NCBI RefSeq assembly: GCF_041260155.1 | Contig: NW_027248372.1 | Span: 446,501 to 510,500 of the forward strand | DNA length: 64,000 nucleotides | Direction of reading: 5' to 3' | Source of the DNA: Ptychodera flava | Taxonomy: Eukaryota; Hemichordata; Enteropneusta; Ptychoderidae | Shown here: piece after piece, positions 36,551 through 50,900 of the stretch | Layout of the letters: each line of letters begins with the position of its first letter | Numbering within the stretch: the first letter of the stretch is position 1 | Position numbers and translations under genes: made by a program | Notes under the pieces: model-generated | Database searches by the model: none | Told to the model about the DNA's origin: nothing | Seen by the model: only the letters and a program-made list of their open reading frames with translations

Positions 36551-37302
36551 ATCCGTATCTATAAGCGTTAATTAGGATGAAGTCAAATCAAAATGACAAA
36601 TCTGTCTCGTGAAAAGCGCCGTCCCTACCTCAAGCAAACTAGTCACTAGGTCGATGAGGTTTGCCGACGGAAGTGTCTGTTAGCGTTGAATAAACGTGGG
36701 CATTACCTTGTTCACACAACACAAATATATTTGAATAAATTCATTCTGGGCCAATTTTTTTTGAGAATCGAATGAAGTGATACTCCGCTGGGGCCCGATA
36801 CACACACGCCGGTGTCGGCCCCCTGATGTTAAGCCCTGAATAGGATAAATAGCTGTCACCGCTAAATGTCCAGTGTCGGCGTCTACTTTTAACTCATTCA
36901 TAAGTGTACAATGTATTGTAAATTGGACAAAATGGTGTCGCTCGGAGAATCAGGCGTATCGGACCTGCAGTACAGCATAGGGACAAAAACCTACGTGAAA
37001 CCAGCCTTGCTTTTCAAGTTACCGCCCATAGACTGATATTGCAAGCAATTTTCACTTTAATTTGTAACACTTGGGCAGACGTCGCCAGTAGTACTATAGC
37101 CTTTTTAATCCTTCAGTCATGTAACTAAAGAAGTCTTTATTGCATCGCAGACGATCTCTCCTTAACGTCCTATACTGGGCTACAGTTGACCCGTTACTCC
37201 TTGTAAAGTAATGATAACACTACATAGTCACGTGAAAATTATTCATAACAACATTGTAGTGCATGTCGTTAGATATATGCATTCACAGGTAATTACGGAT
37301 AA

Positions 37303-37381
<79 letters not shown>

Positions 37382-37482
37382 ATACGTACGTACGTACATA
37401 CATACATACATACATACATACATACATACATACATACATACATACATACATACATACATACATACATACATACATACATACG
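37303..37482 (+). repeat. (GA)n followed by (CATA)n microsatellite
   Basis: GA run 37,303-37,380, a short CGTA transition, then CATA units to about 37,482. Confidence 0.95.
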
Positions 37483-37999
37483 CGCAGACAGATGGAGATA
37501 GAGAGATAGATCGGAGAGACCGAGCGATGGAGCAGTCAGCATAGGTAGTTAGTATGTGGATGTAGATGGATATAGCTTGATGTGTGAATATACACATTGT
37601 GGTGTTTTGATTAATATGCAGGTAGACAAAATCAAGAGAAGTATAAATTGACGAAATGACTTATAAAATCGTATTAAATAACGGAAACTGTTAATAAATA
37701 CGTTGAAGAAGCGGTTTCATCGTCAAAGCGAAGTGAAGGTAAAGGGACGTGTAGTTATTGGGCCTGATTTAAAGTCCGTCCTATGTTACAGTTTGATTTC
37801 ATAACGGAGCCCAATTTTAGCCTTTGGCCCAATTAACTAGTGTTGTCACCTTGTCGCCCACATCATTACTTCGGTTGCTTCGGTCTGTTGTACTTCAGAT
37901 GGACGCGAGGAAATGCAGGGGCTGTGGGGACAGTTAAAGCGGGACCGGAGAAAACTGCGGTCGGTGATCCGATTTTAGGGGTTGTCAAAAGTGGGGAAC

Positions 38000-38230
38000 A
38001 TGCGGCCGGGACAATTTTCGTTTAGTCTCCTCTACCCCTACGACCTGGAAATGGGAAAAGTGGAATTTCTAGAAATATGTCTAGATACTCCAGCGTACCC
38101 CGAAAAATATATGTCAAAACCTTGGAGGATGAAAGCGGTGACGTATTATTATCCTCCCGAGGCAAAGACCTATGACGTCAGTTTGTTACACATGGGTATT
38201 GTTTGCGATTGTGAACCCAAGACGGAATAA
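38000..38230 (+). CDS. Unassigned small frame or exon, 76 residues
   Basis: From an ATG with A at -3 the frame encodes a non-repetitive, compositionally balanced peptide (SFSLLYPYDLEMGKVEFLE, then AVTYYYPPEAKTYDVSLLHM) ending in CDCEPKTE. The strand pattern is vaguely like a PLAT/lipase C-terminal beta domain, but that is a guess. There is no TATA box or clear acceptor. It could be an isolated exon, a gene remnant or chance. Confidence 0.2.
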   Translation: MRPGQFSFSLLYPYDLEMGKVEFLEICLDTPAYPEKYMSKPWRMKAVTYYYPPEAKTYDVSLLHMGIVCDCEPKTE

Positions 38231-38638
38231 TGATATCGAAATGGACTTTTTTCGCTTTGTTCAGTCTAGCGTCCCTAGAGATTCTTCATTTATACCTATT
38301 ATATAACCATCGATTCTTTTGCGAGCAACTTTATGAATGTCATCGATCTAGCCAAGTAAGTGAGAACGTGTGAACAAAATCATGCTTTTACAGGTCGCTT
38401 TAGAGGCCCAGTGTTAACATCTTTGTGCATTTTCTTGCACAAGATATCTGACCGGCTCTTAATTACATCTATTTAGCGATATTAGCTGTGTCAATATTGA
38501 CATGTGTATTGCCCCACACTGAACTGGGAGGAATATAAAAACATTGGACAGACAAAAAGACCAACTTCCATTTCATAACGGATCCTACCAGAACCATTGT
38601 GCTTTAACGTTCATAAAAGTTGCCTGAAACGACAGACG

Positions 38639-38830
38639 TTAAAGGTGTACTGTCACCTGTTCCAATTTTGCCATAGTTACCATGGAAAGAGAAAATCTAA
38701 CCAATCACAGATTTCAAGCGGGTGGCCGCTTTTTTAAAAAAGCGCCCTCACATGGCATTTTGAGTACCAATGAACGCTCCTTTGACCATATATGGGTATA
38801 TTTAGATTACAGGTGACTGTATACCTTTAA
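38639..38830. mobile_element. MITE family A, copy 2, TTAA target
   Basis: Inverted orientation relative to copy 1, flanked by TTAA at 38,639-38,642 and 38,827-38,830. The right-hand TTAA is also the left TTAA of the family B element that follows. Confidence 0.85.
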
Positions 38831-39192
38831 GGTAGAATGCGCCTCGGGGACAGATATTCGGACTCTGAAACTTTAGTACAATATTCTTTTGGCCTACGAC
38901 TTATGGGGGCTCATTTCGAAGCTCATGAAGTTAATAAAGTTTTTACTGGTTTAGTTTTGTGGAAATCGGGAAATTTATTTTCCAGAATATAGATAACACA
39001 GGGATGGCGGCCATTTTGAATTTCAAATATCGGTAAATATAGGGTAATTTGTTTCTCTAATACCAAAATTTGCATGGTCAATCACGACTTTTATTTTTGA
39101 TTTTGAAAGAGAATGGTTGAAAGTTTGTTTGTGGAAAATTTGAGCAAAACTTTAAGTTTTTCATTTTCGCTCGGAGTCGCGAACTGCCTTAA
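38827..39192 (+). mobile_element. MITE family B, copy 2, TTAA target
   Basis: TTAA, then GGTAGAATGCGCCTCG, ending GAACTGCC with TTAA at 39,189-39,192. Internal blocks match copies at 19.6 and 60.8 kb. Confidence 0.85.
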
Positions 39193-39822
39193 GTGTTTGT
39201 CTTTGAGTGCGAAAAAGATCAATCTTTGAGTAGGCATATAATATCCACAAACTGCACATTGAAAACCATACTTTGTGGTTGCTCCCTAGATATACTGTAT
39301 TTGTACATTCAAATTTAACATTGCATTACTTTTGGAAGTGTAACACAGCATTATTACATGATATAAGTGTACAGATGAAGTCGCGAAAAAACAAAAACAA
39401 AACTGCCGAACGCAGCAGATATCTTTCCTTTAAACATGTAAGGTGACAATCTTGCGCGTGAATAAAGTTCTATGAAATTGCCACAGCCACGAGAATTTTT
39501 TTTACACGAAGAGAGTCATGGGACGCCCGCTTTGTGTTTTACCGAAATGTATAAATCATCAGAAACGCCTCACGATGTTGGGATGATTTAGTATGCAACA
39601 ATCATTTTATAACTCATCTGAACGCCGAAAGAGCAGTTCAGGTGAAATGGACATGACGGAATTGCATTACGGTAAGGTGTACACGTGACTGAACATTTCA
39701 TTGACTTGAACACTTCAATGCATGACATATATAATACGGAAAATGAAATCAAAAACCGGCCTTGAATTCCAGCTCCCTGGTAATTATGATTACATAGATG
39801 TGTGTTTATGTGTTATTTGTGT

Positions 39823-40024
39823 GTATGTATGTATGTATGTATGTATGTATGTATGTATGTATGTATGTATGTATGTATGTATGTATGTATGTATGTATGT
39901 ATGTATGTATGTATGTATGTATGTATGTATGTATGTATGTATGTATGTATGTATGTATGTATGTATGTATGTATGTATGTATGTATGTATGTATGCATGC
40001 ATGCATGTATGTATGCATGCATGC
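39823..40024 (+). repeat. (TATG)n microsatellite, about 200 bp
   Basis: Almost pure tetranucleotide run with CATG interruptions at the right end. Confidence 0.95.
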
Positions 40025-42964
40025 TCGGTCGGATGGAAGGAATTTATGCAAGGAAACCCGCCTTGACCTGACTGCATGCAACCAACTGCCGACGCGACTG
40101 TACGTTCTCTAAATCTCCTTACTACCTCACTGCACGAGTGACTTGAAAATGGGGAATCAACATATCGCATCGAAAGAAGACATGCCTCCGTTCATCCGCT
40201 CAGACAACAGTTGTTCGAGATCCACCCACACTTTTCAAGGTATCTATTGGTGTTAAAGAGTACTTCGCGACGTTACTGAAATCAGGTTACTGAACGCGCT
40301 ACTGCGACGTGACGCGGATTCAGACTTATACAGAAACTGAGGAAAACGTGAAGAAAAGTCTGCGCAAAAACACAGTTCAGTACTTCTTTATGTTGTCCTT
40401 CTTTCATTCTTGACGACTGAAAAGACTCCGTTGAGAAGTTTTTCCATTCCTCAAATTCCTTAATTCTATTGCGGTTTAGAGGTACGGTCACTCCGCTTTG
40501 TGCTTCGCGGTAATGGCGTACTTTCGGAAGACATGATGAAATGAACCTTATCTGACAATACCAAGAATAGCGACACGCGACGTCTCCATTAGCAGGCGTC
40601 AAATCGTAATATTTACAACTCTCGACGATCATTCTATAAAAGTATTTGTCGATCGATAATGCAATAATTTAAACGTTGGTGTCTTGGCGCGTTAGTCTCT
40701 GTGATGTGTCTCGCGTCACGTGAACTGAGCGTGTATCGTGTTAGGAATATTGCCTGGAGCTGTTTATCAGACAGATTGTATTCTCGTGATCACAGAAACG
40801 CCCAGAAGACGCACAAAAGCTGATTCGCTTAATATATGGTTTCAAACCAGTTGTAGATTGACACAGTTTTCCCCAAAACGGTTTTCTCACTATCTTCCCT
40901 TGTTCGACCGCTCGCTGGAAATCACACTTCTCTGACCATCAATGGCTTTCTCTTCGCAGTTCTCACCGGAACATACAGGCGTGATCGTAACAGTCATTTC
41001 TAAATTTAAACCGTGACTGTTTCTGACTCCGATAGTAAGCGATATGATACTTCAGCAATATTTACCCGTATATCGCTGATTAATCCAGTAAAAAACTACT
41101 TCTCGCTCCTCGCGCATAGCGGTACCCCAGCAAAACCTTGACTGAAGTACCCATCTCGTTTGTTCAATGAATGATACGAGATGACACTGGAAAATATAAA
41201 AGACAACTTACAAAATACACCTTTAGAAATTATTTTGGTTAATAAGGCGACTTGAACGTGATAAATGTTCTGTTGATAAATGTTGGTACTGTACACGACT
41301 TGCAATCTTGGATGAATTGCTGACAGATCTATACAAACAATGACGTCACCGAAGTGTTTTCGGGTGGTTTTGCATTAATAAGAGGCCGGGATCGGGCGAT
41401 GTTATTATTGATGATGACTCCATATTTTGAGAATCGAGGCTGATACCCCAGTTGCTAGGAAAAGACAAGAATAAAAACAAACAAACAAACAAACGAATAC
41501 ACAAACAACTTGAAATCAATTAACTAAATTTTTTTTCTGTTGAGCAAATGCAAGATGGAGGCAGATATTTTAAACTCGTAAACTGGTCATCATGCGTTAC
41601 ATGGTTACAGCTTGTGTGCAGATCGAGAGCTTTTCGCCGCCTGGTTAGATTGTTTCAGTAGAGTTAACAGACAAATAGCGACCATTTTGAACTCCAAATC
41701 CGGGGGAAGTTGCATTAAGAAGTCTCATCAAACAAGTCCGTGGTCTGCTGAAAAAAGGAGCAGTTTAATGTTTCCAAGTGTTATCAAAATGTCAAACTTT
41801 CATCTGCTGGGAGCATACAGATTGAAAATATCTACGGTCCAAAAGTGAAGGTTCGTTGCTCTCTCTCTCACATGCATGGCCCATGACAGGAATTTTCCTA
41901 TCCATGCGATAACAACGTGAAACACAGGCGAACTCACACTCATCACGACAGCTAATTTGCAAACGACACAAAAGTGTGTTGTCCTTTCTAAGAACTCGCG
42001 TAACACAGTATCTCTTTAATACAGAGTATGAATACTTAATGGAGCCGAACATATTTTTCATCTTGTAAATATTCCGTGACAATTTTCCACCGCCCGTGTG
42101 CACGCTGTTTTCTGATTATCTTCACGCGCTGACTGCGTGCGTCCAAAGCGCGGCTGAGATCAAAGATTCCCCTGGATTACACCGATGAAAAGGTGCGCGA
42201 CATAAGACACACGCACACAAAAGAAAAGTAACTTTCGCCTGATGGTGCAACACTGAAGAAACAAAATACAAACTTTTCTGAAAGCCGTGTATAGACGATC
42301 ACCTACATCGACATCAATGAGGCGTAATCTTATTTCTTAGTTGTCAGTAATCCCTCGATAATCTATTGGTATTGTTCATGCTTAAATAAAAAGTTATTTA
42401 ATATGGTCTTTACCAATCAAGGACAATAATGAAAAATCCGAACAAAGGTGTCTTACAAGCAGATAATGGAGACCACCGCTCCGAATTAATTATTTCTTCT
42501 TTTAAGTTTTTTTGTCATAGCCCAAGACAACAAGCGTGTCTAGGTTTCCCCCTTGTTTTCAATTTGGGACTGCAGGGTGCGGCATTATGAACGGCAGACC
42601 CCATTTCTCGTTTCTGCCAGCCGATCTCCGCATGCAGCTCAGTTGCCTTGGTATAGCAATACAACTGTTACCGTTACAGAACGAGTTAATGAGACTGACC
42701 TAATTAGCGATGGGGTCACTCATCGCGATTTGCTGTGAACTATAGAGCGATGACTCTCAACACCACAGCGGCGAATTCCGTCCTTCCATCCGTGGGTCTG
42801 ACTGAACTCCAACATTCCGCCAGCAATGCAAACAGTTTTAAGTCAAATGTCTTGGCTCTAATCTTATTTTGGCAACATATTTCAGAGGATTAGTTTATGA
42901 GACTAATGTCTCTGTGTGTGGTTCATCTGTGATCCCGTGTCTGTACGTGTCGCATACCGCCCGG

Positions 42965-42965
<1 letters not shown>

Positions 42966-43050
<85 letters not shown>

Positions 43051-43078
43051 ACCAGAGAGAGAGAGAGAGAGAGACAGA
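42966..43078 (+). repeat. (TA)n then (GA)n microsatellite
   Basis: About 80 bp of TA followed by about 26 bp of GA. A CTAC tetranucleotide run lies nearby at about 43,250-43,300. Confidence 0.95.
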
Positions 43079-44079
43079 CACACTAGACATACAGATATAC
43101 ATATAATATATGTATATAGTACTTTTGTACTCGAAGTAATTTTGTTATTATCTATCTATCCATCCATCTATCTATTGCGACACTAAAATGTTTCTGTACA
43201 TACTCACGTTTGCTCGTTCATACGTGTGCAAACAGATACATAGTTATATACCTACCTACCTACCTACCTACCTACCTACCTACCTACCCACCTACCCACC
43301 TACTTACAGTCATACATACATACATATTAAAGTGTAAGACGTGTTAACTGTGTGATACAGTTTATCACTGCTTCTTGTCTAACTTCCTTACGCCTACCGT
43401 ACAACAAAATGAAAACGATTTCCTGACAATTTTATAGTCAGTGATTTTCATGGGCTCTTGCTGATACATCCTCCTTTAATCATGTTTTTTCTCGCGTCAG
43501 TTATCAACTAGTTGCCGAAATAATTAACTACACCAGGCTATTGAATAGGTAAAGAAAGCACTCATTACTTTGTGAAAATTTATCTCAGTGACGATCGATT
43601 TTGTGCAATATACAGAATACTAAAATTACAATCTACGCCCAATCCCCTTTACTGCCTCTCTCTACTCGCCCTTACTATCTCTTTAACTCTGTTCCTCTCA
43701 CCCCAGTCAATCTTTCTATATTTCTCTTTCTTCCCCTCTCTCTCATTCCTTATTGTATCTCGCTTCGCTTAACTCTCCATTATTTGCGTTCCAGACGTGA
43801 TTTGTATTAGCGGCAAAAGCCAATTGAATAAGCCTATCTTTATCTAGTCATGGATGCCGAGTAAAAAGTGTATATCTATCAAAGACATCCCAGGATGGCA
43901 CTAGTCCCGCTGATCTAGATATATTGTTCATGGACGGGTCAGATTCTACCAACTAATACATCATGTTTGGAAAAGCTGCCCTGTACAGAACATGTTTCAC
44001 TCTACTTTCTGGTGTAAATATGTATATTTTGAAACCAGGCAAGTATATTATAAGTTAAGATGGACGGACAGACGGATGG

Positions 44080-44330
<251 letters not shown>

Positions 44331-44335
44331 GTGGC

Positions 44336-44662
44336 ATTCAAGTCAGAACGAGCCTCCGGGACACATATATAGATAGACTGTCATATTATAACAATACTTT
44401 TCTGGTCTAAAGCTTTTGTGGGCTCATTTTAAAGCTCTTGCAGTGAATAAAGCTTTCGCTTCTTATTTTTTTTGAAAGTCAAAAATTTAATTCTCCTCCC
44501 ATATAGTTAACTCTGGAATGGCGGATAAATTTCAATTTCAATTTTCGGTAAATGTTAGGTATCTAGAACCAAAGTTTGACTCGTTAACCCCATTTTTATT
44601 CTTGATTTTGAAAGAGTATGATTGAAAGTTTTCTTGAGGAAATTCAGTTTCGATGCGTGCAC
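44336..44662 (+). mobile_element. MITE family B, copy 3, degenerate
   Basis: Recognised by GAGCCTCCGGGACA, GGGCTCATTTTAAAGCTC and TTATTCTTGATTTTGAAAGAG blocks. The ends are eroded, the left one next to the GATA run. Confidence 0.6.
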
Positions 44663-46566
44663 TAAGACAGACACACACAGACACAAACACGTCACACACA
44701 CAGACACACATACTCTCACAGAGCCAGAAATGAAGGCATTCACGGCATATTTAATTTCCTTGATAAACAGTTCATAGCAAGTAAATTGCACATCTACGTT
44801 GCGACCGTGCTTTGTTCAGACAACAAATGCGGTACACTCGGATTGAGTCAACACATCAGTGCATTCAAATATATTGCAAGTTTACCTGACCTGACCTTGG
44901 CTGCTGCAACCCCGATAAGGTGTGAACATGACCCACGTATTTTGTCACTGTGATATCCGGGGCAGAGCCAAATCTTAATTTCCTGAGGAAACCGGTATCC
45001 CGCGTGAGTAAAGAGCTCGCCGTAAGGTTGCAAACACGATTCACTCGACATCGTTCATTGAACATATTTCCAATGACGCCAACGATCGTTAAATTTAATA
45101 AAAAAAAGACAATTTACATTTCACGACTGTCATGTCATAAGATTCCGATCCCGCCGCCGCGTATAATTTTTAAAGAAGGCTACAAGGAATTACTTACATA
45201 CCACTTATTCCAATTACACAACGTGTCGCCGATGTATTGGAAATAATAAATCGCATAAATGTTCATTTCCTGTTTTTAAATCATCTTTCAGTATCTTGAA
45301 TCATCGCAGGACTATTGTCGAGTACCGCGTTGCCGTGGACATATACGTGTTTATGTATGAACATACTAATCACGTTTCTTCAATTTTTTAAGGCCACTAA
45401 GTCGCAAATTACAGCCGACAAGAAATGCAAATTATTAAAAAATCCTGACTGAATGTGTCAATTGCTATGATGTCACTTGGCTAAGTTTGTATACTAGTCT
45501 ACATTTAAGAGAGCTGTATCCTCAGGCTACGAGAGACATACTCTTAGACTATTGAATGAGAAAGGCTGTGACGAAATTTTAACCTCACTGGACCCGACGT
45601 CTTTATGTTTATTGTAAACACATGAAGGGTGGTACTATGCCGGTAGGAAGGGGTGATAACGGCGAAGGGCGCGAGAAATAGAAGCAAACTCGTAACTTCG
45701 CCCGACTCAAACCTGTTTTGAGACACCAAGAACCAGGGACACAGTTGAGTTCAATAGTGTGTTTTCGTGAAAGTCTACTTGGCGAACATCCCGGTGCTCT
45801 TTCAAAGTAATCGAGGAAAAGTCCGCACTACTGACACAGAGATCGACGGTCCCTGATAGACGTAGTTTGTCTCCCAACGTTTGTAACCCTTCGATCTTTC
45901 CTTGCTGGTTCTACACATACGTGCAGGTGCGCCTCTGTTGCTTGAACTAATTGACATTTTATCAACTTAAATCATACAGTATCATATTATTTTTAAACTA
46001 TGAGTCTTTGAAGAGTCTTTGAAGATTTTGATTAATGCTATAGACTTCCTCGAGACGTCGTGTGTAGTCCGGGTTTGCGTCAAGACAGCACAGGCTGCCT
46101 ACTAAATTAGTACGTGAGCTGATGCTAAAGCGACACCTTTCTTAGTGTAACCGTAGCCGAAGGGGAGCGTAAAGAAGTAACCTCCTTGGAGGACATTCCT
46201 TTACTAATTACCCAACTAGGAGCATTGGTTGACCTGGCAACAGTGTTTACCGATAGCGTTGGACGTGGTCGCATTCTTGTCCTCAACACACGTAAGTTAG
46301 AGGATCGTCGACGTCACGTTGGTGATTACGATAGGTATGCCCGCATGGCCGCAGTCCCTCCGTGGTGCACGGGCTGTGGTATGCCTACGTAAAACAGAGC
46401 GACAGCGCTCATGAGCACAGTTTCTGTCGGGTAAAAAAATTGGTCATCACTTTGAAAACAAGGTCGTTAGAGTTACGAATTATTGATGAAGATTGTGATA
46501 TTGATTAATTGATAGGCGCTAATTTCACTACATCACCATCTTCGCTGACGTCCTCCTCCTCTTCGT

Positions 46567-46805
<239 letters not shown>

Positions 46806-47446
46806 TCAATGCAATGTTGCACTCACATCTGTACGTTATAGATATCGATGACAGGCACAAACAAGTCAGATGTAGTAGCCATCGATGTTTTGCATTCATT
46901 TCCATACCTTCTTCGACAGCAAACACGACCGCTGTGTTTTGACCAATCTGATCACAATTAGTGACGACTGAATTCACAGACCTTCCCCTTTGAAGTGGGA
47001 AACCGCAATCCTTTCAGTTGAAGGACCAATCTTATCCTTCATACCTGTCTCGTGGAGAGATTTTGGACTCCCTGGCGGTATTTTGAGGAACATAGAATGC
47101 GGTGCAATGCCTTACAGGGAGCGGCGAGATTCAAAGCAGATGACTTTATTGTCCATTGTTTTGGACGTAGCCGCCCGTCTCTCCCCCCACTTCTTTGTAC
47201 TGGACCATCAGGGGAATTCAACACTTTTTATTTTAAGAAAAAAATGTGACCGAGAGGTTAAAATGTTTTGCTTTGTTGTAGTGCAGTTTTCTTGCGTTTT
47301 AACAGTTTGGCGGAAGGATGGACAGTGTTTGACTGCAGCATACACATTTCACTCTTTGCTCAGAGAGTAACACGAAATTAATAATGAATAAATAAATAAA
47401 TAACGACGGAATGTGCTTAACTGCCTTGTGCAGAGCAAGACTGATT

Positions 47447-47946
47447 AAAAAGAAGGACAGTGAAGGACAGTGAAGGACAGTGCACACAGACAGGAATCCC
47501 GTCGATGTGGATGATATTTTCAGTGTAGAATTGAGTGAAGGACAGCGTAACCTCTCAAGATTGGGGTGATAGCCGGTGTTATCCGTACAAAATGGGTTGA
47601 AGGCCAGCATTTTCACTACATAATGGGTGAAGGGCATATCTTCACTGCAAAACAGGGCGGAGGACAATGTTATTAGTGCAGAATATGACAGAGGGAGGTA
47701 ATTTTACCGTGTAGGGTGAAGAAACATGTAGGACTGTATTTTCACTACAAAATATGGTCAGAAGGACAGTATTTTCACTGTAGAAGTTGGCGAAGGACAA
47801 TCCATCAATGCAGAATATTGCGAAGGACAGTATTTTCATCATCGAGTAGTAAGGAAAATATTGTCCTTCGCCTGATTACGAACAGAAAATATCGTTTCTG
47901 TTCGGTCCTTCACGGTCCTTCGCTTTGCTTCTCTGTCCTTCTTTTT
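47447..47946. mobile_element. Foldback element with 14 bp perfect ends and an internal degenerate minisatellite
   Basis: AAAAAGAAGGACAG at 47,447 and its exact complement ending at 47,946. Between them about ten loose copies of a roughly 35-40 bp unit (GAAGGACAGTATTTTCACT-like) run on the plus strand to about 47,832, then the core appears inverted (GTCCTTC). Confidence 0.65.
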
Positions 47947-50900
47947 AGTTTTTGCTTTAGCGGGTTTGGCAAAAGTTAAGAATGTCAACGACACGAAATC
48001 TATGACGCCAGGTGATTTCTAACAGCTGTCCCCAATACAGAATCAAGAATATCCGGAAAAAAATATTTCGATTTTAGTGGGGTTCAATTTCGAAGACAGA
48101 ACAGTTTTCAGCGTGACTTTGCGTCCTGTATCATTATTCGTTTCATAGTATTTAGAAGTAATCACACGATAAAAACTTGTTCCTTCCTAACGTACGATGT
48201 TGTTTTTGATGTGCTGCATTTTAGGAGATCCCAGTCACATAAACGTCTGTGAGAGACTGTGGTAAATAGAGCGTATTGCTCAAATCACCTGAAGGATGTA
48301 AATTCGAAGCTTGACATACAAATAAACGACACCTGATACCCCCTAACAGGCGTATCGTTTGTCTTCAGAAAAAAATGCTCAGATCGGTGTTACTTCTCCA
48401 GTGAGAATATAAATCGACAAATCAAGCAGCTGTACGCTTTCTACTTTTACCATCAGATTGCTTCCGACACTGTGAATCGTGTAAACATAGGATGGGCTTG
48501 TACATGAATTGGTCTCTTCAGTTCGTCCGTCGAACTTGATAAAGCAGCCATTGCGAACGAAGAAATCTTCAAAAGCTATTTTTTAATGTTCGTACCCGAC
48601 AAAGACGTACACATTGCGCCCTGTCAATTTGTAGTACACAAACAGTGAATGGAAAGATAGTGTCTGAGTGCTTGCTAAGGTGCTATTTAAATTTTTGATT
48701 TGTTGATATTAAATTATGCCTATGGCCGATAAGCTCAACCTTTTTGAATATTAGCGGCGTCACACATTTCATTACTGTACTCTCCGCACAATGGGTCAAC
48801 TTTCAAATAACTTTCAGAAAAATTCCCAGTAAGTAACGTTAGAATTGTGGGAACAATCCACAAACTCTTAGAAATGCGCCGTCATGTGATTATCACCTGT
48901 CCGGCAGTAGTGTAGGGAGCGACTAGGCCTTGGGGGCGACGGTACAAGGCACGGAACGGAAATGTCTGAAAAGCAAACTGATCGGAAAACCAAAAACGAC
49001 GGCATTATACCCATGCTGAGTTCTTATTCCGCTGCTAGGTAGAGCACCTTAGCTCTGGTGAGACACCGCTGATAGGCGGAGACGTCATACAGAGGTTTTT
49101 ACACTTATCAAAAGAAAATATTGTCGCAGGCTTTATCCAACGCAAAGGTGGAAAAGAAAATATATAACTTGTCAAACACCAAAACTAATTAGCAATGTCT
49201 ATTTTTGCGGATTATGTGTAATTTTCTCCGTTTGTCCGAGAAAATCAATGGACCCAGCGCTACGTTTTGACCACACACGAAGGTATAGCGGTGACTGCAC
49301 TATTCAAGTATGTTCAGTCGCGTCTATCCCTTGGCAATACGTTAGCCCCCTCCGATGGCACTGTTTATACACAAATAATAGCATAAAGGCGTAACTTTAA
49401 AACCCAGACAAAGTAACACAAACTTGTTTTATTCCCGATAATTTAATTTGCTTCAGGTGGATGGCACGTCGTGAGAATTGTGACGACCAGTTCTTGTTGT
49501 GGCTACACAGGCCACAGACTGTCCCTACAATGGTCGCTTGTCACGGCCCGAGGCAGTCCGAGTAAAATTAGAGAGGAAGTGGGCCGTCCTTCTCTGTCAG
49601 TGCCGTGCCGGGGTGACCTACAAACCGACTTTAAATTTAATAGGACTGGTTATTGAAGCCCTGAAAAAATCTTCGGTTTCTAGTGACGTTATTTCCTCTT
49701 TCTTTCTGATATTTGTGGGGTGCTGCATTTATGAGACTCTAGTGAAAGCTTGAGGCATTAATGCCCTACAGACACTAGTATATTTGTACAGTCTGACAGA
49801 ATACGCATGGGTCTAAGCCCAGGGTCGGGTAGTCATTTGTCTGACCTAAAGAAAGAAAATATCTCTGCCGCGCCGCGAGGGCTTGCTGCAAACTCACATT
49901 TAGAACCGTTTCAAGGTTCTACGATGGTCACTTTAGGTGACGAACGATGAAACCGGTTTAGGTATACAGTCTTGCGTGTGAGCTTACAGGCGTTTTGAAA
50001 TTGCAAGAAACAACGTTGATTTCCACGACAGGCATGGCAAAGGTGCTGTGAATGTGAGATGTGGAAGGTTATATCGAAATACACAAATATTCACAATGAG
50101 AAAGACGCCGCATAACGTCCCTTCGCTGCGTCTCGTCTGTAAGAGTTCGAAGCCGCCAGCAATAGCTATTTTTGATGTCGTTGTTGTTGTTGCTGTTGCT
50201 GTTGTTGTTGTTGTTTTGTCAGATAAAACCAAACACAAGGTGAGACACCCCGTGTACTATCTTTTTGTGTTTAGTATAGGTTCAGGATAGACACTGACTT
50301 TGATATGTCTGTCAAATGCTGACAACAAAATGACCTGGTAACTTTTATGACAAAGGTGATGCGATTTAGCCATTCGAGCTCAAACATGAAACATGAACTA
50401 CAGTGTTCTTGGATTCGCCTAATGATTTATACATACTTAAAATTCAAACCAAGAAATAAAAAGAAAACAATGTCCTCTTGTATCTGACATATCTAACTCC
50501 TTTCAATCAAAATACTTAAAAAACACTTCACATATTTATATACGGCACATATATAGTTGAATTATATATTTTATTTTACTGAAATTTATTTACTCTTCCG
50601 GTGGCATAGTCGGTCAAATAATTTAATGCCGATAAAAATCAATCAATTCTAACAGTATCCGGGTTTCATGGAAAACCAATATACGTTTAAGTGACGGTTT
50701 CTGTGAGTGCACGCGAGAACAACTTTCTTTTTATTCATTGCCAATGCATAAGGTCACAAAATGAACATGTTGTGTTTCATGTGAATGATATATATACACT
50801 GGTTATATTTGGGTATAAAAGTACAATGTCTTACCGCCTTTTGCCTGTCACTATATGAGTCTCACAAAAATAGACCCGCGGGAAAGTACTGTTTAGCCGG

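Noticed and set aside
40282..40632. 116-codon minus-strand frame starting with ATG
   Set aside because: No recognisable domain, no promoter or poly(A) signal nearby, and composition near random.
46186..46392. 68-codon plus-strand frame just before the CAT repeat
   Set aside because: Begins with TTG, not ATG, and shows no known motif.
49471..49753. Overlapping Cys-containing frames near 49.5 kb
   Set aside because: No matching splice donor, no known motif, and two competing frames.
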